Of a stretch of 14,726 nucleotides of DNA, positions 13,047-14,726 are shown in pieces. Where the stretch lies: contig JAEYTV010000134.1 of NCBI GenBank assembly GCA_023433855.1, forward strand, positions 1 through 14,726, read 5' to 3'. A program made the position numbers and the translations under genes. This DNA is from Pseudomonadota bacterium (GTDB lineage Bacteria; Pseudomonadota; Alphaproteobacteria; Rhizobiales; Rhizobiaceae). The notes under the pieces were generated by a model. The model ran no database searches. It was not told the origin of the DNA and saw nothing but the letters and a program-made list of their open reading frames with translations. The stretch's first letter is position 1. The number at the start of each line of letters is the position of its first letter.

Positions 13047-13922
13047 ATGAGGATTGGATTTATCGGACTTGGGAGCATGGGGCGAGGCATGGCCTCTAAT
13101 CTCGCCAAAGCAGGACATGACGTCCTGGCATGGAATAGATCCCCGTTGGGCGCCGAAACAATCGCGCCAATCAAGCTGGTAAAAACCGCTCTGGAGGCCC
13201 TTCAGGCCGAGGTCGTTTTCACCATGCTCTCGGACGATGCGGCAATCCGAGACGTTCTCTTGTCTCCCGGCCTTCTGGCCGGGGGACGGCCTGGCCTGAC
13301 TCAGGTGATGACGGCGACCATCTCTCCGGAATTCGCGCAGGAGCTTGCCGAAAGGCACGAGAGCCTTGGATTTTCTTACGTGGCCGCCCCCGTATTCGGC
13401 ACGCCCGACGTTGCGGCCGCGGGTAATCTTAACATCATGGCTGCCGGAAAGCCTGATGCGATAGCCCGCATAAACCCATTGCTGGATATCCTTGGCAAGC
13501 GAACCTTCATCATGGGGGACCGGCCCGCCCATGCCAACATCGCGAAGATTGCCGGGAACATGATGCTAACTATGGCAATCGAAGCACTTGCCGAAGGAAT
13601 GGCAATGACAAGTAGTTATGGTGTGAAGCCAGAAGATTTCCTGAGCCTGATGCTTCAAACCCAGTTTTCATGCCGAGCCTACGAAAACTATGGCGGTCGC
13701 ATTTTGGAAGGTAACTTCGAACCTGGCTTCAAGATGTCGCTAGGTCTCAAGGACCTGCTCCTGGCTGTCGACGCATCCAGGTCCGCAGGGGCTTCGACGC
13801 CTATGCTGTCCTCTGTGAGGGAGCGGATGGGCGCTGCCGTGGAGGCCGGCATGGGCGGACAAGATTGGTCGGCGATGGCCCGTCTGGCGCTTATTCCTCG
13901 GCGCGACAACGAGGACCACTGA
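13047..13922 (+). CDS. NAD(P)-dependent oxidoreductase, beta-hydroxyacid dehydrogenase family
   Basis: This 291-residue dehydrogenase has an N-terminal Rossmann fold (GFIGLGSMG, residues 4-12) and the conserved catalytic lysine Lys167 in NIAKIAGN, with Lys235 in GLKDLLLA. The substrate loop normally reading DAPVSGG is AAPVFGTPDVAAAGNL here (about 113-128), so the Asp and Ser of 3-hydroxyisobutyrate dehydrogenase are replaced. This variant occurs in a subgroup whose substrates are not simple 3-hydroxyisobutyrate. The start chosen is the ATG at 13047, 8 nt after GGAGA (13034-13038). ATG 13041, which overlaps the hydrolase stop as ATGA, would add two residues. The gene is tightly coupled to the alpha/beta hydrolase and probably oxidises or reduces a downstream intermediate. 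Confidence 0.9.
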   Translation: MRIGFIGLGSMGRGMASNLAKAGHDVLAWNRSPLGAETIAPIKLVKTALEALQAEVVFTMLSDDAAIRDVLLSPGLLAGGRPGLTQVMTATISPEFAQELAERHESLGFSYVAAPVFGTPDVAAAGNLNIMAAGKPDAIARINPLLDILGKRTFIMGDRPAHANIAKIAGNMMLTMAIEALAEGMAMTSSYGVKPEDFLSLMLQTQFSCRAYENYGGRILEGNFEPGFKMSLGLKDLLLAVDASRSAGASTPMLSSVRERMGAAVEAGMGGQDWSAMARLALIPRRDNEDH

Positions 13923-13927
13923 CCGAG

Positions 13928-14723
13928 GTGCATCCTCTCATCCGATCCGCGCAGGGGACATCCCGCGGCTGACCTCCGGTTTCGGCAAGCTGGCGATCTC
14001 TGCCGCACTCGGCCTCGTCGCTCTCTGGCAACTGGTGGTCGGGCTGTTCGAGATCCCGACCTTCATGGCGCCGAGCCCGATCGACGTCGCCTATGCCTTC
14101 CACGAGAATGCCGGCATTCTCTGGACGAACACGTTGCCAACCTTGATGGAAGCCGCTCTCGGTTTCCTGTTCGGTAATCTCGTCGCACTCCTGCTGGCGA
14201 TCTGGTTCGTGCATAGTACGACGGCTGAGAAGGCTCTGTTTCCGATCGCGGTATTCATCAAGGCCATTCCGATCATCGCTCTGGCTCCGATCCTGGTGCT
14301 AATCGTCGGCAACGGCTTGCCCCGAAAATCATCATCGCCGGGCTGATCTGCTTCATCCCCACGCTGGTCAACATGGCACAAGGCCTGAAATCCGCAAGCC
14401 CCGCCATGCTGGACCTGATGCGGGGGTACTTTCAGCCAGCAACAGCGAGATCCTTTGGAAAGTCCGGCTGCCGAGTTCCATGCCGTTCCTGTTTGCCGCG
14501 CTGAAGATCGCTGCAACCACAACGTCATGGGAGTGATCGTCGCGGAGTGGATCGGCTCGAGCTTCGGGCTTGGGGCAGTCATCATCGAGGCTACCTACAA
14601 TTCCCGCTCGCCGCTGCTTTACGCCACCGTCATGATAGCCGCAGCCTTGCCATTATCCTCTTCTTCATCGTCTCGATCGTCGAAGCACGGATGATCCGCT
14701 GGAAACCGGCCGGCTCTCACTAA
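13928..14723 (+). pseudogene. ABC transporter permease, NitT/TauT (SsuC/TauC-like), with several frameshifts
   Basis: The gene encodes an inner-membrane permease of nitrate/sulfonate/taurine-type importers, but it is broken by small indels. Pieces in order are VHPLIRSAQG from the GTG at 13928, GFGKLAISAALGLVALWQ with PTFMAPSPIDV, and EAALGFLFGNLVALLLAIWF with FIKAIPIIALAPILVLIVGNG. Next come APKIIIAGLICFIPTLVNM, then VLSASNSEILWKVRLPSSMP, then NVMGVIVAEWIGSSFGLGAV, and finally AIILFFIVSIVEARMIRW with a TAA at 14721. Frame changes fall near 13955, 14320, 14424, 14519 and 14650. Once corrected, no in-frame stop remains and the EAA-loop region is typical. It begins 5 bp after the dehydrogenase stop. 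The neat reconstruction suggests sequencing error near a contig end, or very recent inactivation. Confidence 0.85.
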
Positions 14724-14726
14724 GAG

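Noticed and set aside
1..14726. tRNA, rRNA, CRISPR array, toxin-antitoxin or phage-defence genes
   Set aside because: No cloverleaf-like segment, regularly spaced repeat array or recognisable defence or toxin domain was seen on either strand.

Overview
The window looks like a stretch of an alphaproteobacterial (probably Rhizobiales-type) chromosome or megaplasmid. Most genes are G+C-rich and tightly packed, with overlapping starts and stops, and their families (molybdenum hydroxylase, branched-chain amino acid type ABC transporter, amidohydrolase, EthD, beta-hydroxyacid dehydrogenase) are common in metabolically versatile soil alphaproteobacteria. The taxon is inferred from gene content; no marker gene is present.

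Left part (1-7757): a six-gene minus-strand operon runs from 6890 off the left edge. It encodes the FAD, [2Fe-2S] and molybdopterin subunits of a xanthine dehydrogenase/CO dehydrogenase-family hydroxylase, then a Tat-exported solute-binding protein and the LivH and LivM permeases of a branched-chain amino acid type importer. The ATPases are expected beyond position 1. A divergent TetR-family regulator faces it. The shared intergenic region holds a sigma70-like promoter for the operon with a near-perfect 18-bp palindrome beside its -10, plus two more copies of the motif as a 22-bp-spaced direct repeat. The simplest reading is a dedicated uptake-and-hydroxylation pathway for one unidentified substrate, repressed by the TetR protein until an inducer appears.

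Middle part (7758-9556): a mobile-element graveyard. It holds a truncated IS66-type tnpA, a visibly A+T-richer segment with an intact RraB-family gene, a 15-bp perfect hairpin, and two broken IS6-family transposase copies facing opposite ways. The IS6 copies share a 74-bp inverted repeat and matching terminal repeats. The last IS end contains the stop codon of the next gene.

Right part (9557-14726): a LysR-type regulator diverges from a plus-strand cluster of an ACMSD-like amidohydrolase, an EthD-like small protein, an alpha/beta hydrolase, a beta-hydroxyacid dehydrogenase-family oxidoreductase, and a NitT/TauT-type ABC permease. The set resembles a catabolic cluster for an aromatic or cyclic carboxylic compound, but the substrate cannot be read from sequence. 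The permease is interrupted by about five small indels, yet reads cleanly to its stop once these are corrected. This points to sequencing error or very recent decay.

No tRNA, rRNA, CRISPR array or wholly unknown multi-gene system was found. The most original signals are the hydroxylase-transporter operon with its three-site operator, and the remnants of the two opposed IS6 copies.
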